A DNA stretch of 64,000 nt. Source: Larimichthys crocea. Taxonomy: Eukaryota; Chordata; Actinopteri; Sciaenidae. Both the position numbers and the translations under genes were made by a program. The DNA lies in assembly GCF_000972845.2 (NCBI RefSeq), contig NC_040016.1, positions 8,018,701-8,082,700 on the forward strand, read 5' to 3'. The notes under the pieces were generated by a model, which was not told the DNA's origin, did not search any database, and saw nothing but the letters and a program-made list of their open reading frames with translations. The first letter of the stretch is position 1. Each line of letters begins with the position of its first letter. This document shows, one piece after another, positions 34,691 to 47,900 of the stretch.

Positions 34691-36469
34691 CACTGACAGT
34701 AACAATAACACCTGAAGATATTTAGTCTTAATTCAAAACCACAGGCTTGAAATGAAATTAGCTCTAATGAACATGTTATCCCCTCACTCACTTAATCATA
34801 ATAACAATAAAGAGCTCTGATGTGAGGACGGCGTCAAGTTAAACAAATGGAATTTTAATTAGCGTAGAAAATACATCACATGATATGAGCAAACGCACCC
34901 AAACAACCTACAAACCTATGAATTATGAATCATCATCATCCCGTCTACTGCAGGTGTAGCAGGAATCGAAGAAAACAACAGTCGAGAAAGTAATGTCCTA
35001 TTCTGTGTATGATTGCACTCAAAGGTGTCTCTGGATGCTAATGAAACACAAATAAAAAATGATTTTTGGAATAAAAGTAATAAAAAAATATCAAAAACAA
35101 GATTACAGGTGGTTTTTCATCTGCCTTCTGGTTTGCTTTTAGAAATGTGGCTCTTTTAATCTGTCTATTTGACACTTCTGCACAGGATAAAATCCCTCTA
35201 ACGGACACTAAATGATTCAGACTTTTGTTATTCAGAATCACCCCAGAAGACTTATTTTATTTAATGTAATGGAAGTCTGTCAGTGCCAAACCTATAGATA
35301 GGGAAAGCAAACACACCCACAAGTCTTTGTATGTCAATTTCAGCCCCATGGACAGCTGCACTCAGTCATATTCCTCTGCACTGCGTTTTGAAATTGACAG
35401 TCCAAAGCAATCACAAAAGTTTTGATGAGTATATATCAGCCTCCGCAAAGTTATGATGTGACACATTCACCCACAGAATACCTGCAAGAAAGGAAACAAG
35501 AAAACACACACCTGAGGCAAAATCCATATTTTCTCTTGGCGTAAAATAATTACCGGTCTGACAGGCCTGTCCAGCCCTCATATCATACTATCTTTTCTGC
35601 AGTTCCTTATCTGGTTTGACATTTGAATTAGGTGTTAGGATGTGCACATTTCCAGAGGTGAGGCTAGCCTATGTTGCTTTACGGTCACACAGAGTCACTA
35701 CAGAGGAGATGATGGCCCACGCACCATGCTCCACTGAAAGCCCTAATAAGTGCAGCCCTGCACTCACGCCGAAGAAGATCTGCAATATCAACCATTTGAT
35801 CAGCAGGTCAGCTGGGATTTGTATCCTGGGCCCAGTCTGATGAATGAATCATTTCCTCTCATCTCTCTCTCTCAAAACACACTGTGTCCAAAGGCTGGAT
35901 TGTGGAGGACATCAAATACAGACAGGGAGGAGAAAATATAGTCATGAATATATGAAAACCCTCTTCAGGGAGAAACATGTTGAGGGAAAGAAAAATGTAT
36001 TTATGTTGGATGTCTTCAAAGATTTTTTTTCTTGGGATTGATGCAAGTCTACAGGCATTATTTCAAGAAAATTGACAATTTCACTTTGTAACACCATCCC
36101 CTATTTGGCTCTCCATCTGTGTCTGTGTCTCTCTTCCTGTCGCACAATTCACTTAATTTATTTTAATTAGAACCTTGAAGTAATTGCACCTCGTTCCTTG
36201 CAAGCTGAGTGACTTTATTTTTTCATGTGACGACAGTGGCTTCCTGTGAACATGTTGGCTGCAGCTCAAGCTGGTTTTGTCATAGCCCTGCTCAGTGACA
36301 TATTATTAGACACTAGCACTCCTCCACTTCATCCTGGATCCCCATTGCTTCAAAATACTTTCAGCTTTATTGTTAAAATTGTAGTGAGTATAAATCATTT
36401 TTTGCCATTGTATGTACTGTTATTTACACATTATATCTCAAATGTTTCATATGATAAAAAACTAAAGAT
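34691..36469. other. Intergenic, unassigned
   Basis: No gene, RNA or recognisable repeat. Short frames at 35,616-36,041 show no domain. Confidence 0.5.
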
Positions 36470-36650
36470 TTTGTTACCTTTGGACAGAGTCCGGCTACCT
36501 TTTTTACAGTAATATAAATCTTCTCATCTAACTCTCAAGAAAAGAATATTAAAGAATATTTCCCCAAACTGTATTATTTTTAATTAGTTTGAGTCTAGTT
36601 GTTTACAGTCTGTTTTCAGTCTGTGCCTTAAGCTAAAGTAACTGTCTGTT
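36470..36650 (+). repeat. Dispersed repeat R5, copy 1
   Basis: GTTACCTTTGGACAGAGTCC and ATCTTCTCATCTAACTCTCA match GTTACCTTTAGACAGAG and ATCTTCTCATCCAA at 49,780-49,880 in the same order. It is similar to a widespread fish repeat. Confidence 0.5.
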
Positions 36651-36839
36651 TGCTGTAGCAAAACATCCAGTCACAAGTCTTGTGACATTCTTCATTTTTC
36701 TTTTTGTCAACAAATTACATTAAAAGACCAAAAAATAACAATGAATCGATCTGACTAACGAGCATTGTGTGTGTAGCCAAACTATAATATACTGTAGCTT
36801 TGTCCTCTGAATCACTGACCACCAAAAACAACTGAAAAC

Positions 36840-37160
36840 ACACTATTGAGCCTCACTCACTCATGTTAGGCAACATTTTATTTCATTTCAATGAACATGG
36901 ACACTATTTTAAGAAGATTTCAACACTTTCCTGCTGCCATAAATACTCACTAAACCACTAAACGGGTATTAATCAACAGCTGAAACTCATCATCCAAACA
37001 CTCCACATTTACTAAAAACTACTAGTTTAGAGTCTAAATTACTGTGCCTTTTTTGAATAAACAATACATTATAGGGAAGCTGGACATATTTACAATTCTG
37101 GAGTTTTTATGGCATTTGTTGACTAAAAGAAAGTCTATCACCAGACTTATCCTTGGAGGT
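36840..37160 (+). repeat. Possible dispersed repeat R6, copy 2
   Basis: CTGCCATAAATACTCACTAA and TGGCATTTGTTGAC match parts of 26,040-26,340 at low identity. The relation is suggestive only. Confidence 0.3.
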
Positions 37161-39469
37161 AAATTTGCCTGGTTTAAAATAGCACTTACGTTCCAATGAT
37201 TGATTCTACAATTAACATAGGATTACACGTCCTAATCACAGGATTTCAAGCTTCGACTGCCTGTATCTCGGGTGAATCCACATTCATATTCCCCCACCTA
37301 AACGATGATCAACTTCTGATGCTGCTTTTCTCCCACAATAGCTTCCACGAGTTGACTAATCCCGGGTTTTCTCTGCTAAGACGTGCCGACATATTATCAA
37401 AGGTTAAGCTACCTTGCACAGACACAGGACGAGCCTGCAGAATTCAAATTCCAGTTCAAGTTGTGTGAGTGAGCTAATGAGAACTTAGGGATTATAAGAG
37501 TTATTGGCCATGATCAGGTCAATTGGAAGGTAACAGACAACAGAAGGTGTTGGGGCATGATGTCTTCGAGAGGAAGAATGAGGGAGAAACAGCAGCAGAA
37601 ACTCTCAGACTGTCTCAGTGACAAGCAGACATGCTCTGGGTCATGCACAGCGGTAATTCCCACAAAGGTCATACAAAATGACACCTACCAGCATTAAGGC
37701 TGGCCCAGCTCTCTGTTCTCTCTCTCTCCTCAGACCTATAATCTGTTGGATTCGTCTTCCTAGCACTGCTTGTGTCATCTCTCACACAGCTTTCAGCCCC
37801 ACTAATGCCCCCTCTGACAACACGAGGGCAAAAAGGACAATCTCTGTCACATTCCTCAGATGTAATGTTTCTCCAGCTGTGGCGCATACGATTTAAAGGC
37901 ACAATCTCCCGGTGTGTGTGTAACGACAGGGAAATCAATGAAAATGAATTTCACAGTGCAGGTGTATAACTTTCTTTTTTTATTACCTGAGGAGGAACAG
38001 TATGTCAAGGATTTATTATGGTGTTAGCATTACAATGCTGAAGCAATTTGGTCAACTCCAGCAGTAAATTGGCTTGTCACATAAGATAGCATTAATGAGA
38101 TGAACGGAAAATGCCACGGTGCACATTAAATTATGAATGATGTGAATTATATTAACATTTAAATGAGACAGTCATGGTCCAGTGGGATTACAAGTTTTCA
38201 GTGTTTATGGTGTGGAATGATGTATCGCGAGGAAATCAGAAATGAATTTTTTAGTGTGTTATTACATGCCCACGGTTGTTCTTTACACAACATCAGTTTA
38301 CTTCTAAATAGCATCCTGATGAAACTGATGCGATAACTAATCATCATGATAGTCCCATTAACAACTGGCCTATCACTGGCATGGTAAATAAATAAGAGGA
38401 GAGGAAGGAGAGTAGCAGAAACAGAAGACTCCATATGTTTACATTTCTGTTTACTCCATATATCTGCTTCCTGTATGAGAAATGTTGTCACCGTGTGAGT
38501 ATTTCTCTGAAATCTCAGCTCCTGATTCCCCCTGCTGCAGCTCCAGCAGGTTATAAGCAATCACAGCAAAACATGTCCAGGGGGGACGCGGAAGGAAAAT
38601 GAAAGCAGCGAGTACAGGCAATGACCTTTGCAGACTCCTAGCATGATAAATGTCAAAGGTTTTCTGTTTTTAATTTGTCAGAGTTTCCAGAGAAGCCTGA
38701 CCTATGCCTACTTTCAGCCACAGCGTTCCCATCACAGCGGTCGCTGAAGCGGCACCTCAAAACCTATTACTACCCGCCTTTGCTGAGGCTGGTGCTGTCA
38801 AAGCTGCAAATTAGCCCATTTGCAACCTTTCATAATGCACTGTAGCAAGGAACAGCTTGTTTTTCTCAAGGAGGGCTGACGCTGAACAATGTAATGTACT
38901 GCAAATGTGACATATTGCAGACAAACCAGAGAATATACATTCAAATTTGGCAGGTGTCACTTTTGTGCTGTTCTGCAATCCATTATGCTTTCTTTGCAGA
39001 TTTTGACCTTTTGCTACAGAAAAAAAAAAAAAACACACAGCATTATGAAATCAAAGTGGTTTGGCGTTTGTGAAAGCACACACATCTTTAAATTCCTTTA
39101 TATTACATCAGCAATGTAATGTTGATGTCTAAAAAACCCTGAAATTTCCTCAAATCATTGCAAAATATCAGTAAAAATACAGCATTCGACAAATACTGCA
39201 ACGTTTATCTACTCAAAATGTGTTTTAGAGCTTACTCCTGGGAAGGAAATAACAAGATTATGTCATTTTTACAGGTAATTTTCTCTGCTTTTCTTTCTTT
39301 TTAAATACCATATTACCATAGCAAAGCAACAAAAATGCAGCAAGCCACATAGAAACCCATTTTTGGTGCAAGACTTAAGAAGAATCCAGGACACGTTTAT
39401 GTTGTGCTTGTTCTGCACCCTAAACAAAAATATATATTTGAAATACTTAGTTATTTAAAACAGGTGAAA
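37161..39469. other. Intergenic, with a candidate conserved block near 38,020-38,240
   Basis: No gene recognised. The block around 38,060-38,200 has complex sequence with ATTAATGAG, AAATTATGAATGATG and CATTTAAATGAGA cores, the look of an enhancer-type conserved element. The rest is unassigned. Confidence 0.4.
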
Positions 39470-39990
39470 AAGATGATGGTGTGAGTTAGTTTGTTACCTA
39501 CAGTAGACAACAGCTGGCACGCCACCAGCATGGAGACAGATCCTGGCACAAAAGTAGAGCTATGTACAGCCGTGGACAGTGTCAGGACAGTCTAAACGTA
39601 GAACTTCTGTATTCCTAGCCCGACGGATCGGCTGTTTGGATCAGAGTTACAGTCACACAACCAGAAAAACACAAGCAAGAAATCTTTAGAAACATAAAGT
39701 TTGATTTCAGTCTGATCAGCCTTCCTACCCAAACTGCTGTATAGCCCATGGTACAGCAAATAAAGAAGGCAGTGTGATGGTGAGGTAAAGCAGTGAAAAT
39801 ATTCCAAATACAGGGTACAGTTCAACAGATATTTATTTTTTGAGATAAGTCTCTTTTATGTGGATATAATATGTTTTTATGCTGACCCTGTCTCCAGCAG
39901 TGTATAGCTGTTGGCGATCATCATTCTGGACACTGCAACTACTCCACTTTACTCTGCGAAGAGTATGTGACTGGTCTTTTTTGACAGAAG
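39470..39990 (+). repeat. Dispersed repeat R3, second copy, split
   Basis: 39,480-39,600 matches the CTACAGTAGA and AGCTATG blocks of the copy at 100-250. 39,875-39,990 matches its GCTGACCC...AGCAGTG block. The 270 bases in between do not match and may be an insertion or divergence. Confidence 0.4.
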
Positions 39991-40177
39991 AAACAAACAT
40001 CCATGTCAAGAAGCACAGAGCAGATCAAGCTGGCAGGATGAGTAGAAAAAACAGTCAATTTTCAGAATAAAATATCTTGGGAAGAATCATAAAAAAAAAA
40101 AATCCTGATAACACGACTGCAAACCTCCATGCGTGTCTCTGTGAAGCTGTAGCACGGCAGTGCTCAGTTGCAAGCAC

Positions 40178-40480
40178 TAAAAGCTAACTTCAGCATGCTC
40201 ACATTGACATGCTAATGTCATGCTAATGCTGATGCTAATGTTTTCCATGTTCACCATCTTAGTTTAGCATATTAGCATGCTAATATTTGCTAATTATCAT
40301 TAAACACAAAGTATAGCTGATGGGATGATCATTACATTTGCAGGTATTAGGCACTAAAAGGAAAAATCGAGCGATCAGCAAAGTCAGTTGGCTTCATCCT
40401 CTGGGGATCATGACAACTCATCGGATAGCTGCTGAGATATTTCAGTCCGGACCAAAGCAGGCAATCAACTGGCTGATTAA
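40178..40480 (-). repeat. Dispersed repeat R2, copy in reverse orientation
   Basis: Rich in ATGCTAATG and TTAGCATGCTAA, then TTGCTAATTATCATTAAACA, then TTCATCCTCTGGGGATCATG. This is the reverse complement order of the other R2 copies. Confidence 0.55.
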
Positions 40481-42849
40481 CATCGCCTTTGAGCCATGCT
40501 GCTAACATGACCAGAAATATTTGAAACAGAATAAAACAATTAAATGCAAAAAGGTTTTAGGAAAAAAAAGTTAATATATCCAGGATTATCTCATTTATTC
40601 TGTTTCATAACAAAAATGATATAGTGACCTTTTTTAGAGCAGACATCTGAGTCTCAGTGGCATGATTACTGTGAAGTAGAAAAAGAAGCAGAGAATTCGT
40701 CCTCCTCAAAGCGTTCTTTGTTCCTGTCTTGAAGTGCTTGATCAATGGACAGCTAGTAATCATTAAAAGACCCTCTGGTCGATTCCACATTAGACTCCAT
40801 CTTCCTTATAAATGGACTTTTCTTTTTCTGCCTCCGCCTACTCTGTGTTTCAAGAAAGCAGGATCGTATTTTCAGATCAAAGTGGTCTTGCATTATGATC
40901 TAAATGCGGGAGCTTCTCAGGGGAAAACACAACAGCACTCAATGTCACATTAACATTTCTAATTATATCTCATAAACAGGCTATCAATTATGAACCTGGG
41001 CTGAAATCCAAGCCTGAAGATTTTAATACAAAACGTTTGACCCATCACGGTGCGTGGATGCATCGATAGAAAAAGAGAAGCCCATAAAAAATAAAAACTC
41101 CTTCTATCTCAAAAGTAGCAGAGCTCTTCAGCATGCAGTGAGGCTGCAGTACGCTGACCTTCATCCCGTAACCCGAACCTCTCTCCCCTCCTGAGACCCG
41201 ATGTGCTGCTGGCTTGGACGTTTTCCAAGGTCAGGTGGAGGGCCTCGGTCCTGTGGGGAGGTGATGAGGTGATGTGTCCAATGCCCTCTACTGTTAATGA
41301 GTGTATCTTGAAGGACCATAGGGGGTAGAGGTACAGCGGAGAGCTTGAGGTGAAAGGGTCTCGCACCATCCACCTAAATGGACCAGATGTGAGTGTTTTT
41401 GTTTGTCCGTGTGTTGACTTCCGAGGACGGGTTGGTTGTGGAGAGGATGAACAGTAGTAGAGAGGTCATATTTTGATCTTGGAGCTGTTGCACAGCTGCT
41501 AAAAACATGTCAGTTTAAATGAAAATTAAAGACAAACATCGCTACTGTGGAATTATACTGCAACTATTCGCAGGTTTATTGATTTGAATTAAAGCCATGT
41601 TATGTAGGAAATCTTTTTGTAATTTGGTGCCCCCAGTAAGCCACTGTCATATGTATAGCTGTACACGTGTATTTATTATGATTATATAACTTATGATCAG
41701 GAAATAGCACAACTTTTCTAACAGCCAAACATCAAGCAAGTGCAACAACATAGCGACATAGCAGCCACTTAATATTACTAGTCCAACAGAAAGGAAGCCC
41801 AGCTCGATGTCTGTCTTGCAGCCTTTTATTTCACCAAGCTCTTGCTAACAACTAAAAGGCAGTCCCAGATTTACACTTGTCTGACAGCATCTTGCTCGTT
41901 CACTCTCTCCATTTCTCGTCTTCCTCTGTCGTCTTTTTAGGTCTCTTTGTCTTTGTCATTAGCTTTGTCCAGAGAGGCTGCATGACACTGGTTTAAAGCT
42001 CCTGTGCTACCAGTGTAAACACCACCACTCTCTTACAGCAGTTAAATTATTGTCCATCAAGACACTATGTAAATCATGGAGAGCTGAGGTGAATCCAGAA
42101 ACAAATTTTCTCCATAAAATATGATCCATTTTCACCTAAATAACTTGCTTTTAAAGTGTGCAACTTTGCCAAAAAAGTGTTACACACCCTTTCTAAACTA
42201 GAAAAAATGATAGTGAAGCTGTTATTTTGAGGAGAAAACAAATAATTTTACTTTAAATTGTCTTAAATGAAGCAGTTGTTTGAATTTTTGAATAAAACAA
42301 CTTCCTCAGTGGTAGTGATATTGATGGATGGACAGTACACACATTGTATAGCCTGAGCTAAATAACTCATGCTATCTCATGTTCTAACTATTTCTTAACA
42401 CTGTATGACTACACCAACTACCAAGATTTATTTATTTTTTCAGGTCAGATCTTTACTTTTTGTTCTCCTGACACATTGCTTGCAGTGTCTCCATTCACTC
42501 TCACTTTATTGATTAAATACAGCAGTGTTGATACCCGGGAGCTGAGCAGCTGTCAGAAGAGGAGAGAACCTATCCATCTCACTTAAAGTGACATGCTGTA
42601 ACATTTCTGCCATAAAATAACAGATTTTAAATTATTTTTGATGCAACGATGACTTGTAATAATGCGAATGGTGCCTTTACTGTTCCCACTCTGCACCTCA
42701 AATTCATATTTTTTCACATTGCACAAGTTGTCGACTCACTAGTTTTTGATCATAATTTATTTATTCATAACCAATACACATGTACAGCTATCCATATTTA
42801 CCAAATACCAAATCTCACATAATGTTGGATTAAAAACCAACATTTCACT
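40481..42849. other. Intergenic, unassigned
   Basis: No gene recognised. The frames at 41,109-41,373 on minus have no recognisable domain. Confidence 0.55.
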
Positions 42850-43440
42850 ACCTCTGCTTGAATGGCAATGCCAGTCTGTCAGTCCAAACAGGAATATCAC
42901 AACAAATATTGGACAGATTAAGGAGAAATTTATGTTTCCCTCAGGATGACTTGTAACAGCCTTGATGATCCTATGAATTTTCATTCAGGTCAAACAAGCG
43001 GCAACCTCCAATTCTGGGTTATGAAGCCAATGCGGAAGTGCTAAAAAATGTAATTCCTTGAGCAGCCACTTGAGGCTGGTTTTAGAAATTAGTCCCTCTC
43101 TATAAGTGCCCGTATTAAAATTTCCAACTTCACAGCAAAAACAAACATCTTTACAGCCTGGTTCAGGCAATGGTTTTGGTCTTTATAGCTAATTTCCCCG
43201 TACATGACAACTGTGAGGGCGGTAAAAAAATTTAACTCACTTGTTCAGATGATATTAAGGCTCGAAGTTGGATATTTTCAGCTTCAAAGCAGCGCTTCAG
43301 AAACCTATAGATGGTGTCACTTGTTCTTTGTCCATTCTTTATACTGTCATTTGCTCAAACAAGCTTGCTAACATGCTAACAAGCTAAACTACAATGGTGA
43401 ACAGTGGTAGTAGTAGACAATAAGTTTTACCTGCTGAACA
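42850..43440 (+). repeat. Dispersed repeat R2, copy split by R1 copy C
   Basis: The left part (42,850-42,988) has AATATTGGACAGATTAAGG and CCCTCAGGATGACTTGTAA. The right part (43,352-43,440) has AAGCTTGCTAACATGCTAAC and ACAATGGTGAACAGTGG. R1 copy C lies between them in reverse orientation. The right end is cut off where the LINE begins. Confidence 0.5.
42989..43350 (-). repeat. Dispersed repeat R1, copy C (reverse orientation)
   Basis: The reverse complement carries ATTAGCTATAAAGACCAAAA, ACCAGGCTGTAAAGATGTTT and CCAGCCTCAAGTGG, collinear with copies A and B. It also extends the family at both ends: TTCCGCATTGGCTTCA with GAGGTTGCCGCTTG at one end and GTATAAAGAATGGA at the other. Confidence 0.75.
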
Positions 43441-44625
43441 TCAACACCTAGGATCCTGAAGACCTGTGCTAGCCAGCTGTCTCCTGTACTGAGACATCTG
43501 ATCAACCTGAGCCTGAGTCAGGAGAAAGTCCTGATGCTGTGGAAGACGTCCTGCTTGGTTCCAGTCCCCAAGAAGCCGAGGCCATCCAAACCAGCTGACT
43601 ACTGACCAATCGCCCTCATATCCCATGTGATGAAAGTCCTGGAGAGACTGGTCCTAGCCCAGTTGAGGCCACAGATGAGGACGTTTCTGGACCCGCTGCA
43701 GTTCCCATTCTTTGATTTCTCCAGTGCTTTCAACACCATTCAGCCTCTGCTACTGGGTGAGAATCTGCAGGTGATGGGTGTTGATGACGCAGTGATCTCC
43801 TGGATTACTGACTACTTGACAGGCCGGCCACAGTTTGTCCGTCTGGGCAGTGGGCTGTCTGATGTGGTGGTCAGTGATACAGGAGCTCCACAGGGGACTG
43901 CTTTCTTCCTTCCTCTTCACCTTCTACACCACCGGCTTTAAGTACAACTCAGAGTCATGTCACCTGTAGAAGTTCTCGGATGCCTCAGCTGTTGTCGGGT
44001 GTATAGGAGAGGGAGAGGAGGGGGAGTACAGGACACTGATAGACAGGTTTGTAGAGTGGTCTGAACAGAACCATCTGAGGCTGAACATCAACAAGACCAG
44101 AGAGATGGTGATCGACTTCAGGAGGAAGAAGACGCCTTCACAGGCACTACGGATCAGAGGGGAGGTGGTGGAGGAGGTGGAGGACTACAAATACCTCGGA
44201 GTGGTAATCGACAACAGACTGGACTGGAAATCTAACTGTGTACAAGAAGGGGATGAGCAGACTCTACTTCCTGAGGAAGCTGAGATCCTTCAACGTGTGC
44301 AGCAAGATCTTTTACCAGTCTGTTGTTGCCAGTGCCATCTTCTTTGCTGTTGTTTGCTGGGTCAGCAGCATCAGAGCCAGTGACACCAACGGACTTGATA
44401 AGATCATCAAGAAGGCTGGCTCTGTTCTTGAGACTTGAGTCTCTTGAGACTGTGGTGAAGAGGAGGATGCTGAATGAACTGTTATCCATCATGGACAATG
44501 AGCAGCATCCTCTCCATCACACAGTGGACAGACAGTGGAGCACCCTCTCACACAGGCTGCTACAGCTCCGCTGTCGAAGGGACAGATACAGGAATTACCA
44601 TTACACTGTATAATAACAGCTAAAA
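43441..44625 (+). pseudogene. CR1/L2-like LINE reverse transcriptase remnant
   Basis: The plus strand encodes ordered pieces of a non-LTR reverse transcriptase, broken by stops and frameshifts: LINLSLSQEKVL, VPVPKKPRPSKPADY followed by a stop, KVLERLVLAQLRP, DFSSAFNTIQP (domain with the first catalytic Asp), DTGAPQGT (primer-grip region before the catalytic box), KFSDASAVVG (where the active-site YADD-type motif would be, here changed to FSDA), NINKTREMVIDFRRK, and the C-terminal YLGVVIDNRLDW and FYQSVVASAIFFAVVCW. A section between FLDPLQFPF and DFSSA is deleted. The 5' end lacks the endonuclease. The element is truncated and inactive. Confidence 0.85.
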
Positions 44626-44766
44626 ACTCATTTTAGCTGAGTTTTTAGCTGTTAAAAACACATTTCTCCTTTCTTCTTTGCACTAAATCAATGCTGCCTG
44701 TTATATATACTTTTGTACAATACATTTATTACGATTGCTATTTTTGATATTGTATTATCTATTATT

Positions 44767-44767
<1 letters not shown>

Positions 44768-44832
<65 letters not shown>

Positions 44833-44833
44833 G

Positions 44834-44907
<74 letters not shown>
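44768..44907 (+). repeat. (ATCT)n microsatellite at the LINE 3' side
   Basis: About 35 CTAT units with one CTGT variant near 44,831. It lies about 140 bases after the end of the LINE coding remnant. Short tandem tails are usual for CR1/L2 LINEs, so it probably grew from the LINE tail. The Leu/Ser/Ile/Tyr frames across it are artefacts. Confidence 0.97.
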
Positions 44908-47900
44908 GTACAGCCCCACAGAGCTACATCTTGGCATTCAACCAAACACAGAAATGTACTTCCTTTGCATGCATATTTCTTCATTGCAGTGGAAACCTCT
45001 CCCTCCCTTCATCTCAGATGGATTGTGTGCTCTTTATTTAAGAGAAATGAGTATCACGCTACATTTACTTTTTCATATATATTACCATGATGCGGAAAAG
45101 ATTGAGAACATCTGTCTTGTGTTTTCTAGAGATGAACACCATCCGTACAAATCCTCTCACTAATCTGCAGTGACAGATAAACAGTGTACCATTTCAATTC
45201 AGTAGCATTGTATTCCTGCAGCCATCGCCTGATAGTCGCTGTCATGCTGTTAGAAATTAAGAATGAAGACACCATTGTTGTCCAGCGCCCACTTGCCCAT
45301 CAACTCTCTCCCAAGACAAAATTATCATCAGAATACTTTTCTAATGCTACAAGACAGAAGGCTGTGCCTGTAATAAAAAAAAAAACCTGGCAGTTCTATA
45401 AAGGCTAATTTGGCACTGCTGCTGTGCCATTGACTGCCCGGCTTACTGTGGTGCTCCTCCAGACAAATGAGTCAATACATTATTCAGTGTATTGAGACTT
45501 CTACAAAACCTGTGACACTACAGAGAACTAGTTGCCTCTGCTGTCTACATACCAAAAAATATCTCTACTATCATGAATACAAACATGAATCTGCACTTCA
45601 GATTGCTTGTGCTGATGTTATTATATGTTAAAATGACATTGGCTTCATGCTGCAGGATTTCATTATGATTATACTGTATGCCTTTAAAGGTGCAAGTACA
45701 AATATTAATTTTCAAAATCAGGCTGGTTTACCAGACAAGCAAATCAGGCAACTGCCACTGACCCCCAAACCTCCAGCGGCCCCCAATGATTTGCTGTCAA
45801 TATATATATGTATATATATATATATATAAATTACATAACATAACAACTTGTTCCTGCATAAAGTAATCTTGTAGCCACTGTCAAATTTTAGTCCTAAAAC
45901 ATTTTATTTAGTATTCTGCTCACACAGTGAATATTTCTGTATTGAAATGTGTTCCATCAAACCGCACACTGTTACAGAAAATCAGGGGCCAGGTAGGACT
46001 CTTTACTCTTTCTAGGTCTCTGGGTGCAGCTGTCATATGGCGTTATCATTGAATAAAACCTGTTGCTACAATTAATACAAAGTTCTTGGACAACAAAGTG
46101 TTATAGACGGGTGTGACAGAAGTTGGACGGAAGTGTTCTTTATACTGTCAATTAATTGTACTCACTTGGACCTTCATTAGGTAAAGATGATATAAGTTCA
46201 CACACATCATGTCTATTATATTAATATGCTACAAGTTTATCATTAACAGAGTGCACAAAATGTTTTATTAAAGTTTTTGTTTTGTGTGTGTGAAGTTGGG
46301 TTTTTAAACGATGAGTTATCTACATACATTTGTCATGATAAACAGACCAGACCTATTTAGTCCTCTCTTTCACCACTGCATGCCAGTCAAGTTTTTCATT
46401 TTATAACTGTAGTTTTAGTGAAACACAAATGCAGAGGAGAACTGAACAGAAAGATTACCAGTGATACAATACAAATGATATTTGTAGAGTAGCAGTAAGC
46501 ACCATAACAATGATAATAGTAGATCGATTGCAAGTTGCCCCTTTATTCTAGTACCAAAAACAATCAACAGGTGGCACTCTCTCCTCCCCCATTTCCAAAT
46601 CCCTGAAGGCACATTGTCTGATTTGGTTATAGCACCCAACAGCAACCCAGACTCCAAAAAAGTTTTCAAAATTCAGCACAAAAATCCAAAGTGAGCTGGT
46701 TGGACATCCTGGGATTTAGGAAATAAAAGTGAGTGTGTCTTTAATTTGTGAGGCGATCCACCTCAACAGAGCATGGAAAGCTAAATCGTCTCAGCCTCCA
46801 ATTCAGTGTGATACTGAGATTGACACTTGACTGCTCTGGTGTAGTGCAGGTATACCTGTATTTTTCAGTACACTCACTTCTAAATCCCATCATCACTCAG
46901 TAGTGTTCTGCAAGCTGAATGTTTTGATCTAGGATGGTGAAGGTATGACATAGATATCCAGTTTTAAAGGGTGAATGGAGTAAGGAAGAAGGATACTTTG
47001 CTCAAAATGCATAAATATGTCTCATCCATCTGCGGAAAGTTTGCCCATCTTCTGTGGCTAATGATGTCATAATGTTTCATACTCCCTGAAGCCATGTGGG
47101 AGAAGGTACGTGACAATGTGCAAATACTACTGGTCTGTTTTTGGGTGAGCTGATTATGCAAAGGTATTCTTGTGTCAACACAGGGCGGTTATCCTTTGTT
47201 CGACAGGCCGCTTTAAAAGAAAGCAAATTGGGAGGTAAATGGAGAGTATACCCACTTCTCCAGGCACTACCAGTCTATCTGGTACAAACTCTGTCTGGTA
47301 CAAACTCTGATATATCTGTGTGAGAGCTCCACTCTTGTCTTTAGTAATTACTCTGACAGCAGCAGTATGATACACCAAGGATCCATCAGATCTATTATTC
47401 AGCTTTAAGTGGGTGGAGTGACACCACTTATTTTGAAAAAGCACAAGGAGACTCAATTTTTCATAGTATGTTAGAGTAACGCTCCTTGTCATCACATGCC
47501 AACAACTCTCCACCCCAGGCAATTTGTCATCTTATATACATCCCATTAATAGTGTAGGACTGTGTCATACATTAAAGTGCTCTCTAAAGTACAGTACATC
47601 AGCTCCAAAGAGGCACGATCTTCTCGTCATTTTCTCCACACATTTTTCTCCGCTTCCTTCACCTGTGTGAAGGGTGGTAGTGTCGAGATGAAATATGTGT
47701 GGCTGTTATGTCAGCACATGCCCTTGTTGTATAACTTTACAAGGTCTGTTGCTCTGAGGCACAGATAGCAATCTACGACTGTTTAATAGAGCAGTCGTAA
47801 ATGTCTCCAACAGCTCTGAATTTAGAGTTGCGTTAAAACATCCTGCTGCTTTAAGGGCATTTTTGTGAGAGTTACTTACTGTAGATGGACAAATACATTG

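Noticed and set aside
44713..45163. Frames of about 125-142 codons rich in Leu-Ser-Ile-Tyr
   Set aside because: Open only because the ATCT repeat has no stop in two frames. No homology or splice context.
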